From contig NZ_CP029463.1 of the NCBI RefSeq assembly GCF_003148385.1, positions 1,550,001 to 1,614,000 of the forward strand: a stretch of 64,000 bases of DNA. Direction: 5' to 3'. The position numbers and the translations under genes were made by a program. The DNA is from Flavobacterium sediminis (GTDB lineage Bacteria; Bacteroidota; Bacteroidia; Flavobacteriales; Flavobacteriaceae). Of this stretch, positions 8,995-19,096 are shown one piece after another. How positions within the stretch are numbered: position 1 is the stretch's first letter; each line of letters opens with the position of its first letter. The notes below the pieces were generated by a model. The model was not told the DNA's origin and ran no database searches. It saw nothing but the letters and a program-made list of their open reading frames with translations.

Positions 8995-9798
8995 ATGAGT
9001 GTAGAATTATCGGTTATTCTGGTTAATTATAATGGAATACAATATCTGGATGCTTGTTTAAAAAGTATTCAGCAACATTTATTAGAAATTGACTATGAAA
9101 TTATTTTGATCGATAATAATTCACAAGATGAGAGTTGTACATTTATAAAAGAAAATTATCCGACGATTTGTTTAATAGAATCGAGATCCAATAACGGATT
9201 CGGAAAAGGAAATAACCTTGCCGTTCAACAAGCAAAAGGGGAATACGTACTACTTTTAAATATAGATACTGTTCTACAGGACAATTTAAAACCGGCATTA
9301 GATTATGTAAAAACTCATAAAACAGTAGGAGCATTAGGAATTAACATGTTGAATGGTAATAAGGAATATTTACAGGCAGCCGGACAATTCCCGAACCTTA
9401 CCAATTTGTTTTGGATGAAGAAAGCATTTCAATTCAATAACGATTTTATTTCAGGTGATTTTTCAAAAGAAATTTATGAAGTTGACTGGCTCACCGGATC
9501 CTTTATTTTAATGCCTAAAAGGATTTATGATGAAATTAAAGGCTTTGACGAAGATTACTTTCTGTATGTAGAAGATGTGGATTTTTGTAAACGAATTGCT
9601 GATTTAGGATATAAAAGAGTTTTTTATTCAAAACAAAAATATATTCATTATGTCGGATTTAACAAAAAGAAAAATCCCATGTTGATTAAAGGTTACAGGC
9701 TCTATATAAAAAAGCATTTTAAAGGTTTTTATAAGTATCTTTGTTTAGGTGTTTTAAAAATAAACCAATCAGTAAAAATGATTAAAGGCCTGTTTTGA
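8995..9798 (+). CDS. GT2 glycosyltransferase, rhamnosyltransferase (WbbL)-like
   Basis: 267-residue cytoplasmic GT-A enzyme. Motifs in order: VNYNGIQYLDACL, LIDNNSQDES, NNGFGKGNN, LLLNIDT, and the late DWLTGSFILMPKRIYDEI plus FDEDYFLYVEDVDFCKR, the signature of WbbL/WcaE-like transferases that often add deoxyhexoses. The acceptor is expected to be the undecaprenyl-linked repeat unit. The stop overlaps the ATG of the next gene by one base. The exact sugar is not determinable. Confidence 0.88.
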   Translation: MSVELSVILVNYNGIQYLDACLKSIQQHLLEIDYEIILIDNNSQDESCTFIKENYPTICLIESRSNNGFGKGNNLAVQQAKGEYVLLLNIDTVLQDNLKPALDYVKTHKTVGALGINMLNGNKEYLQAAGQFPNLTNLFWMKKAFQFNNDFISGDFSKEIYEVDWLTGSFILMPKRIYDEIKGFDEDYFLYVEDVDFCKRIADLGYKRVFYSKQKYIHYVGFNKKKNPMLIKGYRLYIKKHFKGFYKYLCLGVLKINQSVKMIKGLF

Positions 9799-11039
9799 TG
9801 AAAATTAAAGTTGCTACCTTATATTCCGCACTATTTTCTATTATTTTACTAGCACAATTGTATATTCCTTCTTTTAAAGTGAATATGCTGTTACAGTTGC
9901 TGACTCTGACTTTTTTTATTTTTTCGGGTAATGGAAGAATATCGATTCGCTTCTTAAAAAGGATTATACCGCTATTTATACTTTTTAGTATTCCTTTCTT
10001 TGTGATGTTTTTTTATAACTATCAAACTGGGAATATTATTAAAGATATTTCTTACTTCATTAAGCCGATTGTTGGGATAACACTGGGTTATATGTTCTTC
10101 AAAAAAATTAATAATTTTCAAATTTTTTTAAAAGCAATTATTCTGAGCGGACTCATATCTGCTAGTATACATTTTGTACTTTTGCTTTTCTTTACAAATG
10201 TTTTATCCGGAAGTGTCTCCCAGATTCGTGAATTCGGAAAAGATAATTTTCTTGAGCTTTTTGCATTATTGCTTTTATGGTTTTCAGATGCTTTTTCTCA
10301 ACTTCCTTTGTTCAGTAAGAAAAGAAAGAGACAGATCTTAATTTTGTTATTAATATCGTACTTTTTTTATTTATCCAGAACGATGTTTGTTGTAGGCATA
10401 ATCATGATTCTGGCCGTTAAAGGTTATACCATAATTACAGCGAGAACATTAAAAATAATGGTCTCATTAGTATTGGGTATTCTTATACTGTACGGATATT
10501 TATTTTCTGTGAAAATTAACAGAAATGCAACGGGGATTGATGGCTTTTTGTATAAATTAAAAATTGCACCGGGCGAAATATTTATTACTAAAATAGATCG
10601 GGAAAACCACAAGGATTTATGGGATCACTGGAGAGCTTATGAAGCATCAAGAGCAATTGCATTGATGGATGACAATCCGTCAAGTTATTTTTTAGGTACA
10701 GGGTATGGTTCACAAATTAATTTAAGGTTTCACTCCCCTTTAGGGGGTACCAAAAAAGGACTAAAATTTATCTCAGAGATTCATAATGGTTATGTATTTG
10801 TTTTCTATAAAACAGGCTTAATAGGGATCATCGCTTATTTATTTTTCCTCATAGGACTTTATAAAACGAATTACTATCAAAAAGATTATTCCTCACATCT
10901 GATTTCAGCAATAGGCTTGTTCTATTTGTTCTCTTCACTGACCATTACCGGTATTTTCAATAAAAGAGATGTTTTAATACTGATTTTAGGAGCCTTGTTG
11001 TTTTTTAATTATGAAAAGAAAAAAGAATTGTCCCGATGA
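9798..11039 (+). CDS. O-antigen polymerase/ligase-family membrane protein (Wzy candidate)
   Basis: About 413 residues, around ten membrane helices, and one larger loop (about 245-330) with the Wzy_C-like stretch YFLGTGYGS ... EIHNGYVFVFYKTGLIGI. I use the ATG at 9798, which overlaps the preceding TGA, rather than the TTG at 9795. The cluster contains a second such protein at 13225, so one is likely the repeat-unit polymerase and the other the ligase; sequence alone does not say which. Overlaps the following GT4 gene by four bases. Confidence 0.8.
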   Translation: MKIKVATLYSALFSIILLAQLYIPSFKVNMLLQLLTLTFFIFSGNGRISIRFLKRIIPLFILFSIPFFVMFFYNYQTGNIIKDISYFIKPIVGITLGYMFFKKINNFQIFLKAIILSGLISASIHFVLLLFFTNVLSGSVSQIREFGKDNFLELFALLLLWFSDAFSQLPLFSKKRKRQILILLLISYFFYLSRTMFVVGIIMILAVKGYTIITARTLKIMVSLVLGILILYGYLFSVKINRNATGIDGFLYKLKIAPGEIFITKIDRENHKDLWDHWRAYEASRAIALMDDNPSSYFLGTGYGSQINLRFHSPLGGTKKGLKFISEIHNGYVFVFYKTGLIGIIAYLFFLIGLYKTNYYQKDYSSHLISAIGLFYLFSSLTITGIFNKRDVLILILGALLFFNYEKKKELSR

Positions 11040-12151
11040 ACAACGAGCGCAGATTGAGAATAATGGTTGATTGTCACAAGTTTGATGAAGATTATCAAGG
11101 CATAACTACCTATATTGAAGGCTTATATAAAAAGTTGGTCGAGCAGGAAACTATTGTTTTTTATTTTGCGGCAAGAAATATTAATAAACTAAAAGAAACA
11201 TTCGGAGAGAAAGATAATATAAAATATATCAAACTGAATTATAGGAATAAATGGCTGAGGTTATTAATCGATTTTCCCAGAATAATAACTTTACATAAAA
11301 TTGATTTTGCTCATTTCCAATATATTGTTCCACCATTCAAATTCTGTAAATATATTAATACAATTCATGACGTGTTGTTCTTGGATTATCCTGTATTCTT
11401 TAATCGGAAATATATTTTAAAGAATAAATTTTTATTTAAAGCTTCATCAAAACTATCAGATGTGGTCCTGACAGTTTCTAATTATTCAAAAGAGAGGATT
11501 ATCTCAAATTTTAAATTGAATAAGCCTGTATTTGTTACACCTAATGCTGTTAATGAAGTATATTATCAGAAATATAATAAAGAGGAGATACAGACTAATC
11601 TTAATAAAAAATATAATTTACAAAAATATTTTCTACTCGTTAGCAGAATAGAACCCAGAAAGAACCATTTGTTACTTTTAAAAACCTTTATTGAAAAAGC
11701 ATATTATAAAGATTATGATTTAGTCTTTGTGGGGAAAAAAGATTTAGATTATAAAGAGTTAGAGGTTTTCTTATCAAATCAAACAAAAGAGGTTAAAGAA
11801 AAAATATATTTTTTTGACCATGTAAATAATACAGAATTATTAGATCTGATAAGAGGGGCTGAACTGTCCGTATACCCTTCCTTGGCAGAAGGTTTTGGGA
11901 TTCCGCCTCTGGAAACATTAGCAGCAAATATTCCTACTGTTTGTTCAAATACTACAGCAATGAAAGATTTTTCCTTTTTAAAAGAGTATCAGTTTAATCC
12001 GGAAGATTCAAATGATCTGGCAGGAAAAATATATTTTGCATTGCACAATAAAGAGATATTGCCGTTAATAAAAGAAATGAAAACCAAGTATAACTGGGAA
12101 ACCAGTGCAAATAAATATTTAGAAGCCATTAGGTTTAAGAATCCAAATTAG
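11036..12151 (+). CDS. GT4 family glycosyltransferase
   Basis: 371-residue GT-B enzyme. The N-terminal acceptor domain contains TIHDVLFLDYP; the C-terminal donor domain has LVSRIEPRKNHLLLLKTF and the E-x7-E motif SLAEGFGIPPLE near residues 282-293, characteristic of mannosyltransferase/WbaZ-like GT4 enzymes. Cytoplasmic, adding one sugar to the repeat unit. It overlaps the upstream polymerase gene by four bases and is followed by the DUF1972 transferase after 26 bases. Intact. Confidence 0.88.
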   Translation: MNNERRLRIMVDCHKFDEDYQGITTYIEGLYKKLVEQETIVFYFAARNINKLKETFGEKDNIKYIKLNYRNKWLRLLIDFPRIITLHKIDFAHFQYIVPPFKFCKYINTIHDVLFLDYPVFFNRKYILKNKFLFKASSKLSDVVLTVSNYSKERIISNFKLNKPVFVTPNAVNEVYYQKYNKEEIQTNLNKKYNLQKYFLLVSRIEPRKNHLLLLKTFIEKAYYKDYDLVFVGKKDLDYKELEVFLSNQTKEVKEKIYFFDHVNNTELLDLIRGAELSVYPSLAEGFGIPPLETLAANIPTVCSNTTAMKDFSFLKEYQFNPEDSNDLAGKIYFALHNKEILPLIKEMKTKYNWETSANKYLEAIRFKNPN

Positions 12152-12177
12152 TATTTTTGTTTTTCATTAGATAAGAG

Positions 12178-13224
12178 ATGAAAATAGGAATACTCGGTAC
12201 CAGAGGAATACCCAATTATTACGGTGGTTTTGAACAATTTGCAGAATATTTTGCAACCTATGCAGCAAGTCAGGATCATGAAGTTTATGTATACAACTCG
12301 CACAAGCACCCCTATAAAAAAACATCTTTTAAAGGGGTTTCAATAATTCACTGCTATGATCCCGAATATGTTATAGGTACAGCCGGACAATATATTTATG
12401 ATCTGAATTGTATTCTGGATTCCCGGAAAAGAGATTTTGATATCATTCTTCAGTTAGGGTATACCAGTAGTTCTGTTTGGTTTGGTCTACATCCAAAAAG
12501 AGCAATTGTAGTGACTAATATGGATGGTTTAGAATGGAAACGAACCAAATACTCTAAACCGGTTCAGAAACTATTGCTTTGGGCAGAAAAGCAGGCTGCA
12601 CAAAAAAGCGACGCACTAATTGCAGATTCGCTCGGAATTCAAAGTTACCTCAAACAAAAATACAATCTCAATAGTCATTATATTGCTTACGGTGCTTATA
12701 ACTTTAATGACCCGAATCAGGAAGTGCTAAGCTTGTTTAAGGTTGAGCCATATAAATATAATATGATTATGGCACGATTTGAGCCGGAAAATAACATTGA
12801 AATGGTTTTAGACGGAGTAATGGCAAGCGAGGTAACAACTCCTATCTTGGTCTTCGGAAATTACGATACAAAATTCGGAACCTATTTGAAGAATAAATTC
12901 AGATCGGTTGAAAAGATAAGGTTTGTCGGGGCGATATACGATATTAAGATATTAAACAATCTTCGTTATTTCTCTAATTTATATTTTCACGGTCATACAG
13001 TAGGAGGTACGAATCCTTCTTTACTTGAGGCTATGGCTTCACAGGCTTTAATAGCAGCTCATAATAATGAATTTAACAGAGGAGTTTTACAGGAAAATGC
13101 CTTTTACTTTACAAATTCGGAAGAAGTTAAAAATATCTTAAATACAGTCAAAAAAGTGATAACTTGCAACAAGTTCAGAACAACTTTGAAAGAATCAGAA
13201 AAAATTTTAATTGGAACACTATAA
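12178..13224 (+). CDS. DUF1972-type glycosyltransferase
   Basis: 348 residues. The N-terminus GILGTRGIPNYYGGFEQFAE is the hallmark of DUF1972, the N-terminal domain of Cps2T/WchF-like rhamnosyltransferases (usually transfer of rhamnose to the first hexose on undecaprenyl diphosphate). A GT4-like donor domain follows (MARFEPENNIEMVLDG, and GGTNPSLLEAMAS near the end). With the WcaJ-like enzyme in the same operon it is a good candidate for the second step of repeat-unit assembly. Its stop touches the start of the next gene. Confidence 0.88.
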   Translation: MKIGILGTRGIPNYYGGFEQFAEYFATYAASQDHEVYVYNSHKHPYKKTSFKGVSIIHCYDPEYVIGTAGQYIYDLNCILDSRKRDFDIILQLGYTSSSVWFGLHPKRAIVVTNMDGLEWKRTKYSKPVQKLLLWAEKQAAQKSDALIADSLGIQSYLKQKYNLNSHYIAYGAYNFNDPNQEVLSLFKVEPYKYNMIMARFEPENNIEMVLDGVMASEVTTPILVFGNYDTKFGTYLKNKFRSVEKIRFVGAIYDIKILNNLRYFSNLYFHGHTVGGTNPSLLEAMASQALIAAHNNEFNRGVLQENAFYFTNSEEVKNILNTVKKVITCNKFRTTLKESEKILIGTL

Positions 13225-14544
13225 ATGACCAATATTTACAGTTTTTTGAAGAATGTATGGCAAGATTTGATAGAAACACAAAAGGAAAATAATTTCTTTA
13301 TTCCTTTTTTGCTTTTATTGGTAACTATTGTTCTTCCGCTGGGAATAAATAATATTACTTTAGGGATTTTGTTTCTGTTTCTTCTTCTGAACAGAAAAAA
13401 AGTAACGTTTAAAAGATCCTTTTTTCTGGCAATACCTATTCTTTTGTTCATTTGGATGGCTTTGTCATATTTCTGGGCCATTGATAAAGAAAGAACACTT
13501 AAAGCGATTCCTAAAGAGATCACATTGCTTTTGATCCCTTTTCTTTTTTCCTTTATTCCGGTTTTTAATCAAAAAACCAAAGAGAAAATACTTAAATACT
13601 ATAGTTTTTCTATTGTTGCCTTCACTTTAGTATTTATGATGCGGGCACTGATACGATATGCGATAACAGGTGATAGCAATGCTTTTTTTTACCATGGCGA
13701 ATATCATGATGACTATGGGTTAGTCCCTAAATTATTAAATGCTATTCATGTTTCCGTTTATGTAGCAGTGGCATTTTTTTACTTCCTTACTAAAGAAGTA
13801 AAATCTAAAGCAGACTATTCTATAGTACTTTTTCTTTTTCTCTTTCTTTTACTGTTATCGTCAAAGAATATTATTGTTGTTTTTCTTTTACTGACGTTTT
13901 TTTATACTTCTTTTTATTCTAAAGCAGTTCACAGAGTCCGTTTGCGCAATATAGCTATAATGGTGTTTGCAATTGGGTTTATTCTTTCTTTTAGTAGAAT
14001 TAAAGAACGTTTTTTAGTTGAAATTCAATCAAATACAGAAAGAGGAGTGCGTAACGACATGACTACCATTCATACAGAGCAAGTTCATGTTGTGAGCATT
14101 TATGAAGCATGGAACAATGAAAAATTTTCTAATGGAGATTTTTTCCCGGGAGCTGCTTTCAGAGTATATCAGGCCAGAATGTTTTTTGAGTTTTTACAGG
14201 AAGAACCTATTTTCTGGAAAGGGTTCGGATTAAATGCTTCTCTGAAAAAATTATTGGATAAAGAAAAGCAGTATGATCTTTACCCGGGTTATGGAACGCT
14301 CAATTTTCATAATCAGTACATACAGAATTTTGCCGAGTTAGGAGTAATAGGATTTATTCTTTTAATAGTTATGTTGGGCGTATCACTTTACAAAGCTTTA
14401 CAGGTTAAAGATTTTATGCATATTGCTTTTACAATTCTGATGATAAGCTTATTTTTGACAGAATCATTTTTATGGAGGCAGAGAGGAGTAGTTTTTTTTA
14501 CCGCTTTCTATTCTTTTTTCGCCGTTTCAAATAGTAGAAATTAA
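13225..14544 (+). CDS. O-antigen ligase family membrane protein
   Basis: 439 residues, about 11 membrane helices and a large periplasmic loop at roughly 250-355. The loop ends in [20 protein letters not shown], the Wzy_C/WaaL signature with its conserved His. It could be the ligase that hands the finished glycan to its carrier, or a second polymerase. The gene begins immediately after the stop of the DUF1972 gene and eight bases before the UDP-glucuronate decarboxylase gene. Intact. Confidence 0.8.
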   Translation: MTNIYSFLKNVWQDLIETQKENNFFIPFLLLLVTIVLPLGINNITLGILFLFLLLNRKKVTFKRSFFLAIPILLFIWMALSYFWAIDKERTLKAIPKEITLLLIPFLFSFIPVFNQKTKEKILKYYSFSIVAFTLVFMMRALIRYAITGDSNAFFYHGEYHDDYGLVPKLLNAIHVSVYVAVAFFYFLTKEVKSKADYSIVLFLFLFLLLLSSKNIIVVFLLLTFFYTSFYSKAVHRVRLRNIAIMVFAIGFILSFSRIKERFLVEIQSNTERGVRNDMTTIHTEQVHVVSIYEAWNNEKFSNGDFFPGAAFRVYQARMFFEFLQEEPIFWKGFGLNASLKKLLDKEKQYDLYPGYGTLNFHNQYIQNFAELGVIGFILLIVMLGVSLYKALQVKDFMHIAFTILMISLFLTESFLWRQRGVVFFTAFYSFFAVSNSRN

Positions 14545-14551
14545 TAAAGAA

Positions 14552-15534
14552 ATGAAAAGAATATTAATTACAGGAGCAGCAGGATTCCTAGGTTCTCATT
14601 TGTGTGATCGTTTTATGGCAGAAGGATATTATGTTATAGGGATGGATAATCTGATTACAGGGGATCTAAAAAATATTGAACACCTGTTCAAAGAAAAGAA
14701 CTTTGAGTTCTATCATCACGATATCACTAAGTTTGTACATGTTCCGGGAAAACTGGATTATATTTTACATTTTGCTTCTCCGGCGAGTCCTATAGATTAT
14801 TTAAAAATCCCCATCCAGACCTTAAAGGTAGGTGCCATGGGAACACACAATTTATTAGGATTGGCTCGTGTAAAAAAAGCACGGATTTTAATTGCTTCAA
14901 CGTCTGAAGTATACGGAGATCCGTTGGTACATCCGCAAACTGAGGAATACTACGGAAATGTTAATACGATAGGACCTCGCGGGGTATATGATGAAGCCAA
15001 ACGTTATCAGGAAGCCATTACAATGGCCTATCATACATTTCACGGACTAGAGACCAGAATTGTACGTATTTTTAATACCTACGGTCCGAGAATGCGATTG
15101 AACGACGGACGAGTAATTCCGGCATTTATAGGCCAGGCCTTGAGAGGAGAAGACCTAACTGTTTTCGGAGACGGGGGCAAACGCGTTCGTTCTGTTATGT
15201 AGACGACCAAGTAGAAGGAATTTTTCGTCTGTTGCATTCTGATTATCATTTACCGGTTAATATCGGAAATCCGGATGAGATCACTATCAAGGATTTTGCC
15301 GAAGAAATTATTAAATTAACAGGAACAACCCAAAAAATAATTTACAAACCATTACCGGCTAATGATCCGTTACAACGCCAGCCCGATATTACTAAAGCAA
15401 AAGAATTGTTAGGCTGGGAACCTAAAATAGGAAGAGCAGAAGGAATGAAAGTTACGTATGAGTATTTTAAAGCACTTTCTCCTGAGGAATTAGCCAAAGA
15501 AGAGCATAAAGATTTTACCAATTTTATTCATTAA
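14552..15534 (+). CDS. uxs: UDP-glucuronate decarboxylase (UDP-xylose synthase), frameshifted
   Basis: Extended SDR that oxidises and decarboxylates UDP-glucuronate to UDP-xylose. Motifs: GAAGFLGSH at residues 8-16, [21 protein letters not shown], catalytic [13 protein letters not shown]. The frame stops at about 15202 after [10 protein letters not shown]; one G added to the run 15173-15177 (5 to 6) yields the family's [18 protein letters not shown] and continues to 15534, giving ~327 residues, the normal length. I treat this as one gene with a probable one-base sequencing deletion. It suggests xylose or a derivative in the polysaccharide. Confidence 0.85.
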
Positions 15535-15537
15535 AAA

Positions 15538-16889
15538 TTGTCATCAAGAACAGGTAGATATTCAGGCTATATAAGGCCATTTTCTTATGGAATTGATTTA
15601 TTGATAATCAACTTCCTGAGCTATTATTTTTTACCTGAACCGCTAAATATCTTTAGCTATCACCTGTTCATATCAATTGCCTGGATACTGATTGCCTGGA
15701 ATGTAGCTTTTTATGAAGTTTTTCGATTCACAACTGAGTTCCAGATCTTAGGTAAGATCGTAAAACAATATGTTTTATTCCTCATATTCAATTTTGCCTA
15801 CTTAGGATACTTTTACAAGTTTTCCGAACCTTCTCAAATGATAAAATTTATTTCGTTATCATTAGTTTTGGTTACAGTAGAAAAGTTTTCAGTGTATTAC
15901 TTTTTAAGGCGTTTCAGGGTTACTTTCGGAGGGAATTTCAGAAGAGTCATTATTGTAGGAAACGGTAAACAAGTAGATCAGCTGATCCATTTTTTTAACG
16001 ACAATCCCGATTACGGATATAAGCTCATACATGTTTTTGATACGAAAGAGCTAAAGAAGAACAATTTTAAATCATGTTTCGAATATGTAACAGAAAATAA
16101 AATCGATGAAATCTATTGTTCCCTGAATAGTTTGACCAACAATGAACTAAACCGTTTCGTTAATTTTACAGATAATAATCTTAAAAAGTTAAAACTTTTA
16201 CCCGACAGTAAAAATGTCTTATCCCGTAATTTGATTTTAGACTATTATGGGTATATACCTATAGTTTCATTGCGAAATATACCTTTGGACAAAAGAACCA
16301 GTCAAATAATTAAAAGAACATTTGATATTGCTTTTTCATTGTTTGTCATTATCGGAGTTCTATCTTGGTTGACACCTGTTTTGGCTATTTGGATTAAATT
16401 GGAGTCAAAAGGACCGGTGTTTTTTAAACAAAAAAGAAATGGTTTAAATTATGAAGAGTTCTATTGTTATAAATTTCGTTCCATGCGTTTGAACCCGATC
16501 GCTGATTTGGAACAGGTACAAAAGAACGACCCCAGAATTACCAGAATAGGTGCTTTTATGAGAAAGACCAGTATTGACGAGTTGCCCCAGTTCTTTAATG
16601 TGTTGTTAGGAGATATGTCAGTTGTCGGTCCGAGGCCTCACATGGTAAGCCACACTGAAATGTATGCTAAACGAGTAGATAAGTTTATGGTTCGTCATTT
16701 CATTAAACCGGGAATTACAGGTTTAGCCCAGACGAATGGTTATCGGGAGAAGTAGAAAATGAAAAGGATATTATCAACAGGGTAAAATACGACATCTTTT
16801 ATTTAGAGAACTGGTCTATTTTGTTGGATATTAAGATCATTATAATGACCATCGCAAATGCTGTGAGAGGAGAAGAAAAAGCATACTAA
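15538..16889 (+). CDS. Undecaprenyl-phosphate sugar phosphotransferase (WcaJ/WbaP-like), frameshifted
   Basis: Polyprenyl glycosylphosphotransferase that starts repeat-unit synthesis by moving hexose-1-phosphate to undecaprenyl phosphate. TTG start, four bases after the previous stop. Four N-terminal helices, a CoA-binding-like domain (~130-240), then the catalytic domain: KRTFDIAFSLF helix, ESKGPVFFKQKRNG, YKFRSMR, DELPQFFNVLLGDMSVVGPRP. The frame ends at 16755 after GYREK; one G added to the run at 16745-16747 gives GYRGEVENEKDI and the usual C-terminus to 16889. Total ~450 residues, as expected. Its stop overlaps the next ATG. Confidence 0.85.
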
Positions 16890-17647
16890 TGAAATTAGTC
16901 TCTGTTATAACACCCACATTTAATGCAGAAAAATTTGTTGCAGAAACCATTCAGTCGGTTTTAAAACAAACACATACTCATTGGGAATTAATTCTGGTAG
17001 ACGATGTTTCAACGGATCATACGGTTTCCGTCCTCCGGTCTTTTGCTAAGCAGGATACGCGTATAAAAGTTTTCCAATTGGCTGAAAATTCAGGACCGGG
17101 TGTAGCTCGTAACTTTGCTATTCAACAAGCTCAGGGAAATTATATCGCTTTTTTAGATGCAGATGATTTATGGAAACCGGAAAAACTGGAGAAGCAACTT
17201 CAATTTATGGAGGAAGAACATCTTCCGATGACATTTTCTTTCTATGAACAGATAGATGAAGAAGGAAATAGCCTGCAAAAAGAAATTACAGCACCTTTAG
17301 AGGTTACCTATTCTAAATTATTTTATTGCAACTGGATTGGTAACTTAACAGGTATCTATTCTGTTGATTTTTTCGGTAAAATTCCGATAGCAAGCATCAA
17401 AAAACGCCAGGATTGGATCTTATGGCTTACATTGGTTAAAAAAATTGGTAAGGTAAAACCGGTTCCGGAAAGTTTAGCTTATTATCGTGTGCGAAAAAAT
17501 TCTGTTTCGTCATCCAAAGTAAAATTGATTAAGTACAATTATACCATTTATAAAGATTTTCATGGCAATAATCCGTTGAAAGCTGCTTTCAATACAGGTT
17601 TGTTTTTGATTCACCAATTGTTGGTCAAGCCCCGTTTCACAAAGTAA
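16889..17647 (+). CDS. GT2 glycosyltransferase (TuaG/WaaE-like)
   Basis: 252-residue GT-A enzyme. It has SVITPTFNAEKFVAETI, LVDDVSTDHT, NSGPGVARNFAI, the metal site FLDADDLW at about residues 90-97 and a late RQDWILWL motif, the pattern of TuaG-like transferases. The start codon overlaps the stop of the restored WcaJ-like gene (TAATG), so it belongs to the same operon and is its last gene. It converges with the PaaK-like gene only five bases away with no terminator between them. Confidence 0.88.
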   Translation: MKLVSVITPTFNAEKFVAETIQSVLKQTHTHWELILVDDVSTDHTVSVLRSFAKQDTRIKVFQLAENSGPGVARNFAIQQAQGNYIAFLDADDLWKPEKLEKQLQFMEEEHLPMTFSFYEQIDEEGNSLQKEITAPLEVTYSKLFYCNWIGNLTGIYSVDFFGKIPIASIKKRQDWILWLTLVKKIGKVKPVPESLAYYRVRKNSVSSSKVKLIKYNYTIYKDFHGNNPLKAAFNTGLFLIHQLLVKPRFTK

Positions 17648-17652
17648 TCTGG

Positions 17653-18963
17653 TTATAGTTCCGTTTGAAATTGTTTTAGCTTTCCTCTGGCTGTTCGTTT
17701 TAAAATCTCTTTTCTGTTGTAGGTAAAATGCAATCCGGGTTCTAAATACTTGGCAATAGCTTTTTCAATTTCTGTAATTTGATTCAAAGTCAATTCGTTT
17801 TCGCTTACATAATCAATCTCAAAGGAATCCAAGGTCTTCTGGCGGACAATAAATTCTTTTACATTCCCGTCGTCTTCAATGATGCTTTTGGTTACATAGT
17901 AAAAGGTTAGTCCGGGCGATTTTTTGCCACTTGGCAACAAAGCAATGTCACTGGTTCTACCGATTAGTTTTTTTAAAATAGGTTTTTTAGCAGTGCTTTT
18001 TTCATCCAGAATCCCCATATCGCCTATTTCATAACGAATGAAAGGATGGGCTTTATTGTCTAAAGATGTAATCACTACTTTTCCTTCCGTGCCGTATGGA
18101 ACAGGTTGGTTGTTTTCGTCTAAAATTTCTACGAATAAGGTTTCACTGTTTACCTGCCATTCGCCTTGTGGATTTTGAAAAGCAATCAAATCCAATTCTG
18201 AAGCGCCATATTCGTTTACAATAGGAACTCCTAAATACGTTTCTAACAACTTTTTGTCTTCTTCAAATAACATTTCCGAAGTCACCATGCAGACTTTTAA
18301 AGTCGGACAAACTTCGGTTAAAATGATGTTGCGCTGTTGTAAAAATTTGGCAAACAATACAATCGAACTGGTGTAACCGTTGATGTAGTCAAATTTTTTA
18401 GTTTTAAAATGTTCTAAAACACCTTCCAAAACCTTGTCTGATAAATCAAAAATAGGAAATCGGTAACGGTGACTTAAAAAATCTTTAAATCGTTCTTTGT
18501 AATAACCTGTTTTATCTAAAGGAATACCATAGAACCGTGCTTGATACGACGAATTAAAATCAATGCCAAACCAACCAAAGCGATACATATTGGAAGCCCA
18601 GGTTAAAGCATGAGCATGTTTATCCTTGGCAAAAACAAATGGGTCGCCACTTGAACCGGAAGTTTTATTCACAAAAACGGTCTTTTCGGTATATCCCTCA
18701 GAAAGTCTTTCAACTAAAGGCTTTTGAAGATGTTTTTTAGCTAAAACGGGTAAATGATTCCAGGAAGTAAAGGTTTCGTTGCCTGCTAAATTGCGGTAAA
18801 AAGTATTGTGCTTCAAATGAAAATCGACAATAGCTTGTTTTCGTTTTTCAATAAATTCTGGGTAATCATCTGCTGAAACTGCTGTAAATGAAGCAAATTC
18901 TTCTTGTGCTTTGGCAATAGGAAAGCCGTTTAATTTTAAGCTTAGATCAAATAGTTTCAGCAT
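17653..18963 (-). CDS. PaaK/CapK-like adenylate-forming enzyme
   Basis: Phenylacetate-CoA-ligase-family protein, 436 residues from the ATG at 18963. That start is preferred because a -7 box lies at 18979-18986, inside the longer reading frame (which could begin at 19059). Key motif TSGSSGDPFVF is the ATP-binding loop, followed by NEYGASELDLIAF and a C-terminal lid domain beginning near IRYEIGDMG. Such proteins beside capsule loci (CapK) are thought to activate an acid for transfer to a glycan, but the substrate is not known. Location at the end of the polysaccharide locus supports that reading. Confidence 0.8.
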   Translation of the reverse strand: MLKLFDLSLKLNGFPIAKAQEEFASFTAVSADDYPEFIEKRKQAIVDFHLKHNTFYRNLAGNETFTSWNHLPVLAKKHLQKPLVERLSEGYTEKTVFVNKTSGSSGDPFVFAKDKHAHALTWASNMYRFGWFGIDFNSSYQARFYGIPLDKTGYYKERFKDFLSHRYRFPIFDLSDKVLEGVLEHFKTKKFDYINGYTSSIVLFAKFLQQRNIILTEVCPTLKVCMVTSEMLFEEDKKLLETYLGVPIVNEYGASELDLIAFQNPQGEWQVNSETLFVEILDENNQPVPYGTEGKVVITSLDNKAHPFIRYEIGDMGILDEKSTAKKPILKKLIGRTSDIALLPSGKKSPGLTFYYVTKSIIEDDGNVKEFIVRQKTLDSFEIDYVSENELTLNQITEIEKAIAKYLEPGLHFTYNRKEILKRTARGKLKQFQTEL

Positions 18964-18978
18964 TGCTTTGGGTTTACC

Positions 18979-18986
18979 CAAAAGTA
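18979..18986 (-). promoter_or_regulatory. -7 promoter box of the PaaK-like gene
   Basis: Minus strand TACTTTTG matches TAnnTTTG 16 bases upstream of the ATG at 18963; it decides the choice of that start over the upstream one. Confidence 0.5.
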
Positions 18987-19034
18987 TAAAAATTATGGTA
19001 AAAAATTTCTTTTCTCTTTCTTCTTTAGAAAATG

Positions 19035-19042
19035 TATTTTTG
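19035..19042 (+). promoter_or_regulatory. -7 promoter box of purD
   Basis: TATTTTTG matches TAnnTTTG, 54 bases before the purD ATG. It is back to back with the PaaK-like promoter. The leader (19048-19096) holds no obvious hairpin or purine riboswitch. Confidence 0.45.
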
Positions 19043-19096
19043 CAGAGAATTAACAACACTATCTGAACGATTCAGATTAAAAAACAACACAACACG

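Noticed and set aside
18964-19059. A 32-residue N-terminal extension of the PaaK-like protein
   Set aside because: The -7 box at 18979-18986 would then lie inside the gene, the extension would cross the purD promoter, and family members start near MLKLFDLSLK.
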